Shown piece after piece: positions 24,790 to 33,842 of a stretch of DNA of 64,000 bases. Under the pieces are notes generated by a model, which ran no database searches, was not told the origin of the DNA, and saw only the letters and a list, made by a program, of their open reading frames with translations. A program made the translations under genes and the position numbers. This DNA is from Pseudomonadota bacterium (lineage in GTDB: Bacteria; Pseudomonadota; Gammaproteobacteria; GCA-001735895): contig JADFMY010000003.1 of assembly GCA_022563685.1 (NCBI GenBank), positions 1 to 64,000 of the forward strand, written 5' to 3'. Every line of letters starts with the position of its first letter. The first letter of the stretch is position 1.

Positions 24790-27453
24790 ATGGAGTTATA
24801 TTTCCTCGCCCTGCTGGTGCTAATCATGGTCATCTCACTGACCTCGGGTTTTCCGGTGGCTTTTTCCCTGCCCGGCTCGGCAATTCTTACCGTAGCGCTG
24901 GCCGCCCTGGCTGGATACCTGTTCGAAGGCAACACCGATGCTTATTTCGTGCTCGGCGGGCCGAACCAGTGGCTAAGCGCGGGGGTCACTAATTTTCGAA
25001 GTTTATACTGGAATGTCGAACGCGACACCCTGATCGCGATCCCGCTATTCGTATTTATGGGGATCATGCTCCAGCGTTCGAAAATAGCGGAAGATTTGCT
25101 CGTCGCGATGGCGCAGTTATTCGGGCCGGTACCCGGTGGACTTGGAATTTCGGGAGTTTTTGTCGGCGCCCTGCTCGCAGCGACTACCGGCATCGTGGGC
25201 GCTACCGTAATCGCGATGGGCCTGATTTCACTACCGGCGATGCTGCGCAATAAATATTCCAACTCTCTTGCCTGCGGTACGATTTGCGCCTCGGGCACTC
25301 TCGGGCAGATCATCCCGCCATCGATCGTATTGATAATTCTCGCCGACCAGCTATCCAACGCCTCCGATCAGGCCGCCACCGTACGTAAAGCCGAATTCAA
25401 GGAGGCGACTGGCAGTTTCTCCATGCCTGGAGAATTCGATGTGGTGTCTGCGAGCGCTGGCGACATGTTTATGGGGGCCTTTATACCCGGGATGATTTTA
25501 GTCGGCCTGTATATGGCCTATATCCTGGTATCGGCTATAATAAAACCTGAAAATGCACCGCCGGTTCCCTTTGCAGGAAGCTACGATCGGAAGTTCATCG
25601 TAGGTGTCCTGCTCGCTTTGATACCGCCTCTGGCCCTGATTTTTATGGTACTGGGCTCGATTATTATGGGCGTCGCGACGGTGAATCAGGCGGGTTCTAT
25701 CGGAGCGATCGGGGCGATGGTTATGGGCAGTTATCGGCTCATGGAGGGCAAACCGCGAGCTTATTATCCAGCTTTTATTGCGATTATATCAATCGTATCC
25801 ATCATAATACTTCTCAACCTGTTCAGTCTTAATATCAAGAACATCCAGTCCGGATACGATGCTTTTGGAATCGCGCTGGCCCTTATCGCTGTGAGCGCGC
25901 TGGTGTTTGCGATCGGATGGAGTATCTATCGAGCCTTTAAAATTGATAACACGCTGCAAGGCGTGATGATGGAAACGGCCAAGACGACATCGATGGTTTT
26001 TATTATCCTCATCGGTGCAGCCATGTTGACCTCTGCATTTCGCGGTTTTGGCGGTGAAGAGCTGGTCAAGAGTTACCTGACCAGTTTGCCTGGCGGGTTT
26101 TGGACCCAGTTTATCGTGGTCATGGCGGTTATATTCTTTCTCGGCTTTTTCCTTGATTTCATCGAAATAGCGGTCGTTGTGGTTCCAATCGTAGCGCCGA
26201 TTTTACTCGCCGACCCAGGCGCGAACATAACTGCAGTCTGGCTCGGCGTAATGATCGGATTGAACATACAAACATCCTTTTTAACCCCGCCTTTTGGCTT
26301 CGCCCTGTTTTATCTGCGAGGTGTCGCGCCGCCCGAAGTCAAGACAATACAAATATACAAGGGCGCAGTCGCGTTTATCGCACTCCAGTTAGTGGGGCTT
26401 ACCATTGCTGGCCTATACCCCAGCCTGGTCAACTATCTGCCTAACAAAATGCATCTGACTTCCGATACCGCACCACCACCAAGCAATCCGAAACTGCAGG
26501 AATGCCTGGAAACTTCAATTTTTGCAGACTACGATTCCAGTCAGGAGATTATTCTCGCCAGTATCGACCAGATTAAATCGGTCAATATTTCTTACCTGCC
26601 CGACGACTATCAGACATCGCTGGCTGAAAGTTATCGCAATGCTGGGAAATCTTTCATGTTGATCGAACAGGTGCGTGAAGCTTCAGACCGGTTAAACGAT
26701 TTTATTCCAGACTACCGGCCAATTCATGTCGATGTACGAATTAAGCAACGAGAAATAAAACGCATCAACAAAGAAATCGAATTATTTGACGAGGAACGCC
26801 TGCGATTAGGTTTGGAAGCTAGCCCTCCCGAATCTCGAATCAGGCATATCGCTCGGGAGATTCAGTCACTGGGATCTAAACGTCTGAATATCGAGAGTCA
26901 AATTCCACCAAGCTGGAAGGAATCCCGTAGTCGATTTGAAAATCTGGCATCGACCGAGAAAAAGGCAAGGCTAAAGTATCGCCGTAATGCCGATGAAAGT
27001 TATGAAATAATCGTCACCATGCTGAAAATGCTGGCCGAACACGAAGCACTCCTTTCACTACAGGATAAATTACCCCCCATGCAGGAAATTATTCTGAACC
27101 AACCGGCGGATCAGGCGATGGCATCGCTTAAAGCTCTGGGAAAAGAATTCAATGCGATCACCAATGCCCGGCCGGTCACCTCTAAGCTTTCCAGGGCAAG
27201 ACGGGCATTACGCGGTAACAAACCCGACCCGGAAAAGGCCATCGGCGAATTGATGATAGCGATAGAAAGGCTTGAACTGGAAATATCCTGGCGTGGCCGC
27301 GCAGCCAGAGACCTGATGCCGGAACTCCAGGCCTACGAGCAATCGATCAGTCATACCATTGGCATGCGCCTGCAGGAAAGGCTCACCGATGATCAGGCGG
27401 AAAGCATTTCTTCCTGTCTGGCAGTGCATAAAGATATTTCACTATATTTTTAA
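24790..27453 (+). CDS. TRAP large permease (DctM) with ~330-residue C-terminal coiled-coil extension
   Basis: Residues about 1-555 are a DctM permease with an internal insertion as in TakM-type proteins: LTSGFPVAFSLPGSAIL, FVFMGIMLQRSKIAEDLL, GALLAATTGIVGATVIAMGLISLPAMLRNKY and CGTICASGTLGQIIPPSIVLII are hallmarks, and FLGFFLDFIEIAVVVVPIVAPIL is in the second half. After the last helix (ending about NYLPNK) comes a hydrophilic, charged extension of some 330 residues with long heptad-like helices (VRIKQREIKRINKEIELFDEERLRL; LNIESQIPP; SRARRALRG). I do not recognise the extension. It has the same codon character as the permease and there is no stop between, so it is a true fusion and not read-through. 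It is 131 bp before an AEC carrier gene. Confidence 0.9.
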   Translation: MELYFLALLVLIMVISLTSGFPVAFSLPGSAILTVALAALAGYLFEGNTDAYFVLGGPNQWLSAGVTNFRSLYWNVERDTLIAIPLFVFMGIMLQRSKIAEDLLVAMAQLFGPVPGGLGISGVFVGALLAATTGIVGATVIAMGLISLPAMLRNKYSNSLACGTICASGTLGQIIPPSIVLIILADQLSNASDQAATVRKAEFKEATGSFSMPGEFDVVSASAGDMFMGAFIPGMILVGLYMAYILVSAIIKPENAPPVPFAGSYDRKFIVGVLLALIPPLALIFMVLGSIIMGVATVNQAGSIGAIGAMVMGSYRLMEGKPRAYYPAFIAIISIVSIIILLNLFSLNIKNIQSGYDAFGIALALIAVSALVFAIGWSIYRAFKIDNTLQGVMMETAKTTSMVFIILIGAAMLTSAFRGFGGEELVKSYLTSLPGGFWTQFIVVMAVIFFLGFFLDFIEIAVVVVPIVAPILLADPGANITAVWLGVMIGLNIQTSFLTPPFGFALFYLRGVAPPEVKTIQIYKGAVAFIALQLVGLTIAGLYPSLVNYLPNKMHLTSDTAPPPSNPKLQECLETSIFADYDSSQEIILASIDQIKSVNISYLPDDYQTSLAESYRNAGKSFMLIEQVREASDRLNDFIPDYRPIHVDVRIKQREIKRINKEIELFDEERLRLGLEASPPESRIRHIAREIQSLGSKRLNIESQIPPSWKESRSRFENLASTEKKARLKYRRNADESYEIIVTMLKMLAEHEALLSLQDKLPPMQEIILNQPADQAMASLKALGKEFNAITNARPVTSKLSRARRALRGNKPDPEKAIGELMIAIERLELEISWRGRAARDLMPELQAYEQSISHTIGMRLQERLTDDQAESISSCLAVHKDISLYF

Positions 27454-27515
27454 GGCAGCGATGAATTGCTCTTGCCACAGAGAGAGGTATGATTTCCGGC
27501 AAGCATAATTTTTGA

Positions 27516-27549
27516 CTGTCCCGGGGACAGCACCGGCACACGGGGTGCG
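27516..27549 (+). repeat. Two short inverted repeats between dctM and the AEC gene
   Basis: CTGTCCC-g-GGGACAG (27516-27530) is a perfect 7-bp stem and GCACC-ggcacacg-GGGTGC follows directly. There is no T-run on the plus strand after them, so they are not a classical terminator; an RNA-stability element or protein site is possible. Confidence 0.45.
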
Positions 27550-27584
27550 TGTCATATTCCAGCCATAACAACACCTGAGCCTGT

Positions 27585-28475
27585 ATGCAACAGATCGATT
27601 TACTCTATCGTATTATCACCATCATTTTTCCGGTTTTCAGTATTGTTGCCGTAGGCTATTTATATAGCCGAAACCGTAGACCCGACATGTCGGCGGGTAA
27701 CCGCATCAATATGGATGTCTTCGTTCCCGCGCTGATATTTGACATCATGTCGGGGAGCGATTTTTCATTATTGAGCTACGCTAGCCTGGCGGGTGCGGGA
27801 TGCCTGGTGATATTGGGCTCTGGTCTACTGGCCTGGCCTATAGGCCGTGGACTTGGCTATCAGTGGAAAACCTTCGTTCCTCCGATGATGTTTACCAACT
27901 CGGGAAATATGGGGGTACCGGTCATTCTGTTGGCGTTTGGCGAACAGGCTCTACCGGCAGCAGTCGTATTATTTGCGCTGGAAAATTTTCTCCATTTTAC
28001 GCTTGGCCAACGCATGGTTAATCCTCGTTCGTCCCTACTGACGATTGGCAAGAACCCAATGGTGATCGCTACCCTGGCGGGTATCGCTCTCAGTATTCTG
28101 GGCCTTAACCTGCCCGAAATGATCAGAGTGCCAATTCACATGATGGGCCAGGTAGCCATCCCGTTGATGTTATTTTCACTGGGTGTACGGCTGACCGGCA
28201 TCGATTTCAGGGACTGGAAAATTGGACTCGCCGGCGCGCTGATTTGCCCACTCAGCGGCCTCGTAATCGCCTTGTTGATTCTCCCTTTCCTGGCCCTGGC
28301 TAAGGAACAGATTCCTATTCTGATGCTGTTTAGCGTGCTACCGCCTGCAGTATTAAACTATATGGTCGCAGAACACTATGACCAGCAACCACGCCTGGTT
28401 GCTTCGATCGTACTAATCGGCAACCTGGGCAGTTTGATCACGATTCCACTCATTCTCTGGTTTGTACTGCAATGA
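27585..28475 (+). CDS. AEC (auxin efflux carrier) family transporter
   Basis: A 296-residue inner-membrane protein with about ten hydrophobic segments. Family features are the opening IIFPVFSIVAVGYLYSR, NMDVFVPALIFDIMS after helix 1, the internal FTNSGNMGVPVILLAFG and the second-half IPLMLFSLGVRL and LPPAVLNYMVAEHY. Bacterial AEC carriers move organic acids such as malate, malonate or oxalate-linked substrates (for instance YfdV in E. coli oxalate clusters), but the specificity here is unknown. The gene follows the TRAP operon by 131 bp and converges with the DUF192 gene. Confidence 0.9.
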   Translation: MQQIDLLYRIITIIFPVFSIVAVGYLYSRNRRPDMSAGNRINMDVFVPALIFDIMSGSDFSLLSYASLAGAGCLVILGSGLLAWPIGRGLGYQWKTFVPPMMFTNSGNMGVPVILLAFGEQALPAAVVLFALENFLHFTLGQRMVNPRSSLLTIGKNPMVIATLAGIALSILGLNLPEMIRVPIHMMGQVAIPLMLFSLGVRLTGIDFRDWKIGLAGALICPLSGLVIALLILPFLALAKEQIPILMLFSVLPPAVLNYMVAEHYDQQPRLVASIVLIGNLGSLITIPLILWFVLQ

Positions 28476-28511
28476 ACCGGTACGAGCTATCATTAGATAA
28501 AAATGCAGCAT

Positions 28512-28958
28512 TTACTCGAGTAATTTGAGGCCGGTGATTCTGTCCCCGGGTTTAATTCCATGTGACCCAGCCTTCAATTCGATGATATATTTTGAAAACC
28601 GGGAGACGCCATAGCCTGGGCAGAAATTAGCGTCACAGGGTTGTAGTTGTTTAACTGCGATCACCGATTCGTTTTCATCCAGCCATATAACCGTCAGGGG
28701 TATAAGTGTATTTCTCATCCATATGCGGTGGTCGCCCGGTCCGGGATAAATGAAAAGCATTCCTTCTTTCCCAGCCACATTCCGTCGATACATTAAACCC
28801 TGACTTCGCTGCGCTTGAGTTTTAGCGATCTCCAGATTGTATTCTGCGCCGTTGATTACAATATTGACCTTGTCGAATGATTCCAGATCCGAAATTGCCG
28901 ATACTGGTAAGCCGGCAAGAAATGGCAGGCACAGGAACCCGATATTTCGGATGTGCAT
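28512..28958 (-). CDS. DUF192 family exported protein
   Basis: A small exported protein (149 residues from the preferred ATG). The N-terminus (MHIRNIGFLCLPFLAGLPVSAIS) is a signal peptide and the rest is a DUF192 domain: VNIVINGAEYNLEIAKTQAQRSQGLMYR, GMLFIYPGPGDHRIWMRNTLIPLTVIWLDE and a cysteine pair (PCDANFCPGYG). The function of DUF192 is not established. An alternative GTG at 28997 would add 13 residues, partly encoded by an exact 16-bp tandem duplication (28970-29001); I prefer the ATG because the signal peptide is complete from there. Confidence 0.85.
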   Translation of the reverse strand: MHIRNIGFLCLPFLAGLPVSAISDLESFDKVNIVINGAEYNLEIAKTQAQRSQGLMYRRNVAGKEGMLFIYPGPGDHRIWMRNTLIPLTVIWLDENESVIAVKQLQPCDANFCPGYGVSRFSKYIIELKAGSHGIKPGDRITGLKLLE

Positions 28959-28969
28959 TCTTATAGTTT

Positions 28970-29001
28970 GTTTACCAGCACGAATGTTTACCAGCACGAA
29001 T
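28970..29001 (+). repeat. Exact 16-bp tandem duplication at the 5' end of the DUF192 gene
   Basis: GTTTACCAGCACGAAT occurs twice in immediate succession (28970-28985 and 28986-29001). It lies directly upstream of the preferred start codon of the minus-strand gene and looks like a recent slippage or repair event. Confidence 0.95.
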
Positions 29002-29129
29002 AGAGTCGAAAATAGTCATAAAATCAAATTTTTACTCCATTTTAACTGCAACTTAGGGCTTGTTTTTAATGTTAATTCTGACTTATTATCTGCAATAAGC
29101 TGATTCTATTGAATTTTTTATGCCAAATA

Positions 29130-29147
29130 CGTCACAATTTCGTGACG
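29130..29147. promoter_or_regulatory. Perfect 18-bp palindrome upstream of rpfG, possible operator
   Basis: CGTCAC-aatttc-GTGACG is an exact inverted repeat with six-base arms and a six-base spacer, located 97 bp before the rpfG start. It is shaped like a dimeric regulator site. A second inverted repeat TAATAGCA...TGCTATTA (29179-29218) lies nearer to the gene and could fold in the leader RNA. The binding protein is unknown. Confidence 0.5.
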
Positions 29148-29243
29148 AAGTCTGAAATTCAGTCGAATTTTACTAGATTAATAGCAAATACGGGCTAGAC
29201 TTCACTGTCCTGCTATTAGAATCAATTCCGAGGTAACAAAAAA

Positions 29244-30380
29244 TTGATTTCAAATACAGAAAAAACGAGCACCATAAAAAATAGATCCAACGTAGAGCCT
29301 TACGAAAATGCTCGCCGCCTGAGTGTTTTGCGTCGTCAGCGCAAAGTCCTGATCGTCGATGACGAATCTACCGGTCGTACCATCCTGGCCAAAATCATCC
29401 AGCAAGTCGAAGACGATATTAGCGTAGATGCCTTCGACAATCCACTGGAGGCGTTAAACTGGCTCGACAGTAATCATCCAGACCTGATTATCACTGACTA
29501 CCGCATGCCTGATATCAACGGTGTCGATTTAATTCGCAAGATCCGCGAAAGGCCGGCCTGCCAGGATATACCGATTATGATGATTACCGTAGTCAGCGAA
29601 AAGTCGGTTCGATATGATGCGCTTGAAGCGGGTGCGACTGCTTTTCTAATCCGCCCTATCGATCAAATAGAGTGCCGAACCAGTTGCCGCAACCTGTTAA
29701 AACTGCACGAACAACAAACGATCATACAGGATCGAGCCGACTGGCTCGCGCGCCAGGTCGAAGTGGCAACACAGCAAATAGCCTCACGCGAAAGAGAAAC
29801 CCTGTTAAGGCTCGCAAAGGCTGGCGAATATCGCGATGAGGAAACCGGTTACCACGTGGTGAGGATGGCCAAATATTCCAGGGAAATTGCTGAAGCGCTT
29901 GGACTGAGCGAAAGTGAATGCGAAGAAATCGAATACGCCGCACCGATGCACGACCTCGGTAAGATAGGCATTGAGGACAGGGTTTTACTAAAGCCGGGAA
30001 AGTTTAACCAGGAGGAATGGTTGGCCATGCAAACCCATACGACCATCGGTCACGCCATCCTGTCCAATAGCCAGTCTCGGTATATTCAAACCGGATCGGT
30101 GATTGCGCTCAACCATCATGAAAGATTCGACGGTACAGGGTATCCTAGCGGGCTCGCGGGCAAGGACATTCCGCTAGTCGCTCGCATCGTCGCCGTAGCC
30201 GATGTCTATGACGCACTGGTTTCACCACGCCCCTATAAAAAGGCCTGGTCCGTCAAAGATTCGCAGGACTATCTGGAAAAGCACTCTGGTACCCAGTTTG
30301 ACCCACTATGCGTAGAAGCCTTTTTCGAACGCATCGACAATATCCACAGTATTCAAGCCAGCTTCAGCGATTCGCAATAG
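29244..30380 (+). CDS. rpfG: Response regulator with HD-GYP cyclic-di-GMP phosphodiesterase domain
   Basis: Two domains: a receiver (about 33-155; VLIVDDES, phospho-acceptor Asp in LIITDYRMP, and TVVSEKS...RPID lysine position replaced by Arg) and an HD-GYP domain (about 190-370) with the metal site MHDLGKIG, the HHERFDGTGYP signature and ADVYDAL. The 378-residue length equals that of Xanthomonas RpfG. It hydrolyses cyclic-di-GMP when activated by RpfC. The start is TTG: no in-frame ATG exists before the receiver, and GAGG lies about ten bases upstream. It is followed 19 bp later by the RpfC-like kinase, so the pair forms one unit. The lysine of the receiver deserves checking. Confidence 0.93.
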   Translation: MISNTEKTSTIKNRSNVEPYENARRLSVLRRQRKVLIVDDESTGRTILAKIIQQVEDDISVDAFDNPLEALNWLDSNHPDLIITDYRMPDINGVDLIRKIRERPACQDIPIMMITVVSEKSVRYDALEAGATAFLIRPIDQIECRTSCRNLLKLHEQQTIIQDRADWLARQVEVATQQIASRERETLLRLAKAGEYRDEETGYHVVRMAKYSREIAEALGLSESECEEIEYAAPMHDLGKIGIEDRVLLKPGKFNQEEWLAMQTHTTIGHAILSNSQSRYIQTGSVIALNHHERFDGTGYPSGLAGKDIPLVARIVAVADVYDALVSPRPYKKAWSVKDSQDYLEKHSGTQFDPLCVEAFFERIDNIHSIQASFSDSQ

Positions 30381-30399
30381 TAGTCGCTGACTTAATGCA

Positions 30400-32961
30400 A
30401 TGGAATCGGTAGAACAGAAAGCAAACTGGTTTACTCAATTAAAACATCGGTTAAAAAGAACTGGTGATTCCGAACCCGAGCAGGCATTGCTGCGGCTGGC
30501 AATTGCCTTCAGTCTGGTGCTCTATTTCGTCGTTCCCTGGTCTAGCGACGACCAATTTGCCGAAATATTTAACTCGGTGCCAAATATAATAATAATTACC
30601 GCAACCAGCTTTGCATTATTACTATTTGCTGCCATTGTAAGAAATCCCCAACCCTCGCCGACGAGACGAATCGCAGGCATCGTGCTGGATATGGTTTCTT
30701 TGTCTATCATCCTGTACTGGACCGGCGGCGATCACGTACCATTATTCGTATTCTATCTATGGGTCACCCTGGGAAATGGTTTTAGATACGGTACACTTTA
30801 TCTCTATATATCTTTTGGTGTTAGCCTGATCGGATTTTCTTCAGTATTACTCTGGAGTTCTTACTGGCAACAAAACCAGTCGATTGCGATTAGTCTTTTG
30901 ATCATACTAATGATACTTCCGATTTATGCGGGCATACTGTTAAAAAAATTACACGCAGCCATCGCCTCGGCAAAACAGGCCAATCAGGCCAAGAGTCAAT
31001 TTCTCGCCAACATGTCGCATGAACTACGAACACCACTCAACGGCGTGATCGGCATGGGTGACTTGTTAAGAGAAACAAATTTAAGTTATGAGCAGCATGA
31101 ACTTTTAGACACCATGCACAGTTCCGCAAATGCACTTTTGGAGCTGATAGAAAATGTGCTCGATATCGCAAAAATCGAATCTGGAAAAGTACTGATCGAG
31201 TCAAAGGACTTAGATTTGCATGCGGTAGTTAATAGCGTGATTTATATGTTAGCCCCTATGGGTGAGAAAAAAGAATTAACAGTTTCCTGCACCTTTGAGC
31301 CGGAGACTCCTTTTTCACTCAAGGGCGATCAACAACACCTGCGTCAGGTACTGATCAATCTGGTTAACAATGCAATAAAATTTACCGAGAAGGGATCGGT
31401 TATCTTGCAGGTTAGAATGGTGGGTGGTACAGAAACAGAGCCAAGAATCCGATTCGAAATTATCGATACTGGAATTGGCATTAAAGAGAGCGACATTGAC
31501 AAAATTTTTGATAATTTCACCCAGGCTGACGTGGGTACTAGCCGTTCCTTTGGCGGCACCGGCCTCGGTACGACGATATCCAAGGAACTCGTCGAACTTA
31601 TGGGTGGACAGATAGGTGTTAAAAGCCAGATAAACCAGGGCTCAACGTTTTGGTTTGAAATAACTTTTAGCGCTACTAAAAATCCTCCAAACAGTATATC
31701 GGAGAACAATATTTTACTGTTGGCGAGTGAAGATACAGCTTCGATCATCAGGCCATCCCTTAAAAGCTGGGAAGTTAACTTCGATTGGGTTAGATCTTCT
31801 ACACGAGCTCTCTCCCAACTTGTCAAGGCCAAAGATGATGACACACCTTATGAAACAGTCATTGTCGATCAGGCTAGCCTGATCGATATCAATGCTGTCC
31901 AATTTGCTCAATTGGTCAAGTCGGAAGGCCTGCTTGAAGATACTTCGCTGGTATTAATCAATTCATCAGATACCATGATCGATGCGAATCGTGCTAATCA
32001 CTATTACATCTCGACCCTGGAAGCACCAGAAGAGAAACGATTTCTATTTAACGCTTTACATGCGGCACAAAGTGTCAATATCACTGATAGTAATATCGTC
32101 ACGATGGCCGAGCACTACGCCAAGCAGGCAGGTGCAAAATCGTTAAATATTCTGGTAGCAGAGGATAATACAGTCAATCAGCAAGTCATTGAAGGTATTC
32201 TTCGAAATGCAGGCCACAATGTTCGAATCACTAATGCAGGCCATAAAACACTGGATATCCTGAGCGACGAACTCGACAGTATCGATATGCTGATACTCGA
32301 CATGAACATGCCGGAAATATCAGGAATTGAGGTAGTAAAATCGCTTCGCTTTATGGATACAAGCGCGAAACTTCCAGTTATTATGCTCACCGCGGACGCA
32401 ACACCGGAGGCCAGGGAAACATCGTTAAGTGCCGGCGCCAATCGATTTTTAACAAAACCAATCGATTCTCGCATCCTGCTCGAATGCATAGCATCCCTAT
32501 CCAGAAAAATTCGGACCAATAAAAGTGAAAAGAAAACCAGTGAAGGGAAAAAACCCAGGATTAAAAGTGATTTCCCTGATTCGGAATGGTACGACTATAC
32601 GGTATTACACGAGCTGGATATCCTCGGTATAGAACCGGAATTTGTTGAATCCCTGGTAGCAAACTTTACTAAGGACGGGAAACAACATGTGTCGAACATT
32701 AAAAATTCAATGCAGGAGGATTACCTGGAATTTCGTGAAAGCCTGCATGCATTGAAAGGATCGGCCACTGAAATTGGCGCAAATAAGTTAGTTGAAATAT
32801 GCGTGGCGGGAGAATCTATTAAACCCTACGAAATGGGTAGCGATAAAATATCCTATACCTGTAAACGGTTAGAAGAAATTTTCAACGATACTATAACCGC
32901 ATTAAAAAATGCGGTTACGGTTCGCCGAGGGGTTTTATCTGGTAAATCCGCCGGTCATTAA
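30400..32961 (+). CDS. rpfC: Hybrid sensor kinase of the DSF quorum-sensing system
   Basis: Domain order: five to six membrane helices (about 27-185), HisKA with FLANMSHELRTPLNG (His near 208), HATPase (INLVNNAIKF, DTGIGI, GGTGLGTT), a degenerate receiver-like stretch (about 430-540), a full receiver (about 588-705; phospho-Asp in MLILDMNMPEISG) and a C-terminal HPt domain (ESLHALKGSATEIGA). The membrane region retains the RpfC-type blocks TRRIAGIVLDMVS and YLWVTLGNGFRYG, which identify it as a DSF sensor and not a generic hybrid kinase. It phosphorylates RpfG and, in Xanthomonas, also sequesters RpfF. It converges with rpfF, 8 bp apart. Compared with Xanthomonas RpfC it has an extra degenerate receiver. 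Confidence 0.92.
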   Translation: MESVEQKANWFTQLKHRLKRTGDSEPEQALLRLAIAFSLVLYFVVPWSSDDQFAEIFNSVPNIIIITATSFALLLFAAIVRNPQPSPTRRIAGIVLDMVSLSIILYWTGGDHVPLFVFYLWVTLGNGFRYGTLYLYISFGVSLIGFSSVLLWSSYWQQNQSIAISLLIILMILPIYAGILLKKLHAAIASAKQANQAKSQFLANMSHELRTPLNGVIGMGDLLRETNLSYEQHELLDTMHSSANALLELIENVLDIAKIESGKVLIESKDLDLHAVVNSVIYMLAPMGEKKELTVSCTFEPETPFSLKGDQQHLRQVLINLVNNAIKFTEKGSVILQVRMVGGTETEPRIRFEIIDTGIGIKESDIDKIFDNFTQADVGTSRSFGGTGLGTTISKELVELMGGQIGVKSQINQGSTFWFEITFSATKNPPNSISENNILLLASEDTASIIRPSLKSWEVNFDWVRSSTRALSQLVKAKDDDTPYETVIVDQASLIDINAVQFAQLVKSEGLLEDTSLVLINSSDTMIDANRANHYYISTLEAPEEKRFLFNALHAAQSVNITDSNIVTMAEHYAKQAGAKSLNILVAEDNTVNQQVIEGILRNAGHNVRITNAGHKTLDILSDELDSIDMLILDMNMPEISGIEVVKSLRFMDTSAKLPVIMLTADATPEARETSLSAGANRFLTKPIDSRILLECIASLSRKIRTNKSEKKTSEGKKPRIKSDFPDSEWYDYTVLHELDILGIEPEFVESLVANFTKDGKQHVSNIKNSMQEDYLEFRESLHALKGSATEIGANKLVEICVAGESIKPYEMGSDKISYTCKRLEEIFNDTITALKNAVTVRRGVLSGKSAGH

Positions 32962-32969
32962 TAAGCGCA

Positions 32970-33842
32970 TCAAGCGTCAATTCTTACGTTTTGTCTGCGT
33001 ACTAACCGTTGCATCATCCGCAAATCTTTACTGGTCAATTGAAATGCAGCATCGACCCAGATTTTCGCAACTTCAATTAATTCGTCATAACTAATCTTGT
33101 TACAAATATCGCGCACCTTTCTAATCGCACTATAGGAATTTGAATAACGATTCGCGGCCTTGATGTATTTATAGACTTCCATTTCTCCTTTACCTTTTTC
33201 AGCGAGGATATCGACTATGCCCATTTCAAATAATTCTTCTGCAGTGTACAGCTTACCGCTGAGAATAATTTTTTCAGCCAGGGAAGTGCCCACCTTTCTA
33301 GATAGCAATGAATAGGCCCCCATACCTGGGAACAGATTAAACAAAACTTCGGGCAATCCCATTTTTACGCCTTTTTCTGCAATCACCACATTACTGGCCA
33401 AGGCTGCTTCAAATCCTCCACCAAGTGCATCACCCTGAACCAGAGCGATGGTAGTCAGCTCACAATCCAGGTGGTTCATATTTTCATGCAATATATCGAT
33501 GCACTTGATTGCATAATTGAACAAACCCTCCCGATCATTTTGATCGATACAGCGTTTGAACAGGTTCAGATCTCCACCCAGATTAAATACACCATCGACA
33601 TCTGAGCCAATAATAACGTAATCATATTTTTCACCCTTACTCTCGTGCATTTCTTCCTTGATAGTGCGAATATAATTGTGAAACTCAGATAGCAGCCTGG
33701 GAGTAAAACAAGGTCTTGGTTCGCTTTTCATCAAACACCAGGAAATTTTGTATTTGCTATCGTAATGGATCCTTAGGTGCTTTTCCGGTGCTTCGCTAGG
33801 TAGGAAATGAGTTGATTGATTTAATAGTGCTACGTTGCTCAT
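32970..33842 (-). CDS. rpfF: DSF synthase (crotonase family)
   Basis: RpfF makes diffusible signal factor, a cis-2-unsaturated fatty acid, from acyl-ACP by combined thioesterase and dehydratase activity. The 290-residue protein matches the Xanthomonas enzyme (289) closely: VFNLGGDLNLF (oxyanion region), ALVQGDALGGGFEAAL with Glu145 and KMGLPEVLFNLFPGMGAYS with Glu165, equivalent to the catalytic pair Glu141/Glu161, plus the C-terminal IWVDAAFQL...RMMQRLVRRQ. Ordinary enoyl-CoA hydratases lack this combination. GGAGAG lies five bases before the ATG. It is convergent with rpfC, a common arrangement of rpf loci. No rpfB is in the window. Confidence 0.94.
   Translation of the reverse strand: MSNVALLNQSTHFLPSEAPEKHLRIHYDSKYKISWCLMKSEPRPCFTPRLLSEFHNYIRTIKEEMHESKGEKYDYVIIGSDVDGVFNLGGDLNLFKRCIDQNDREGLFNYAIKCIDILHENMNHLDCELTTIALVQGDALGGGFEAALASNVVIAEKGVKMGLPEVLFNLFPGMGAYSLLSRKVGTSLAEKIILSGKLYTAEELFEMGIVDILAEKGKGEMEVYKYIKAANRYSNSYSAIRKVRDICNKISYDELIEVAKIWVDAAFQLTSKDLRMMQRLVRRQNVRIDA

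Noticed and set aside
24942-25358. 138-codon minus-strand frame within dctM
   Set aside because: It is the antisense shadow of a well-conserved permease sequence.
31344-31844. 166-codon minus-strand frame within rpfC
   Set aside because: It is antisense to the conserved HATPase region and lacks protein features.
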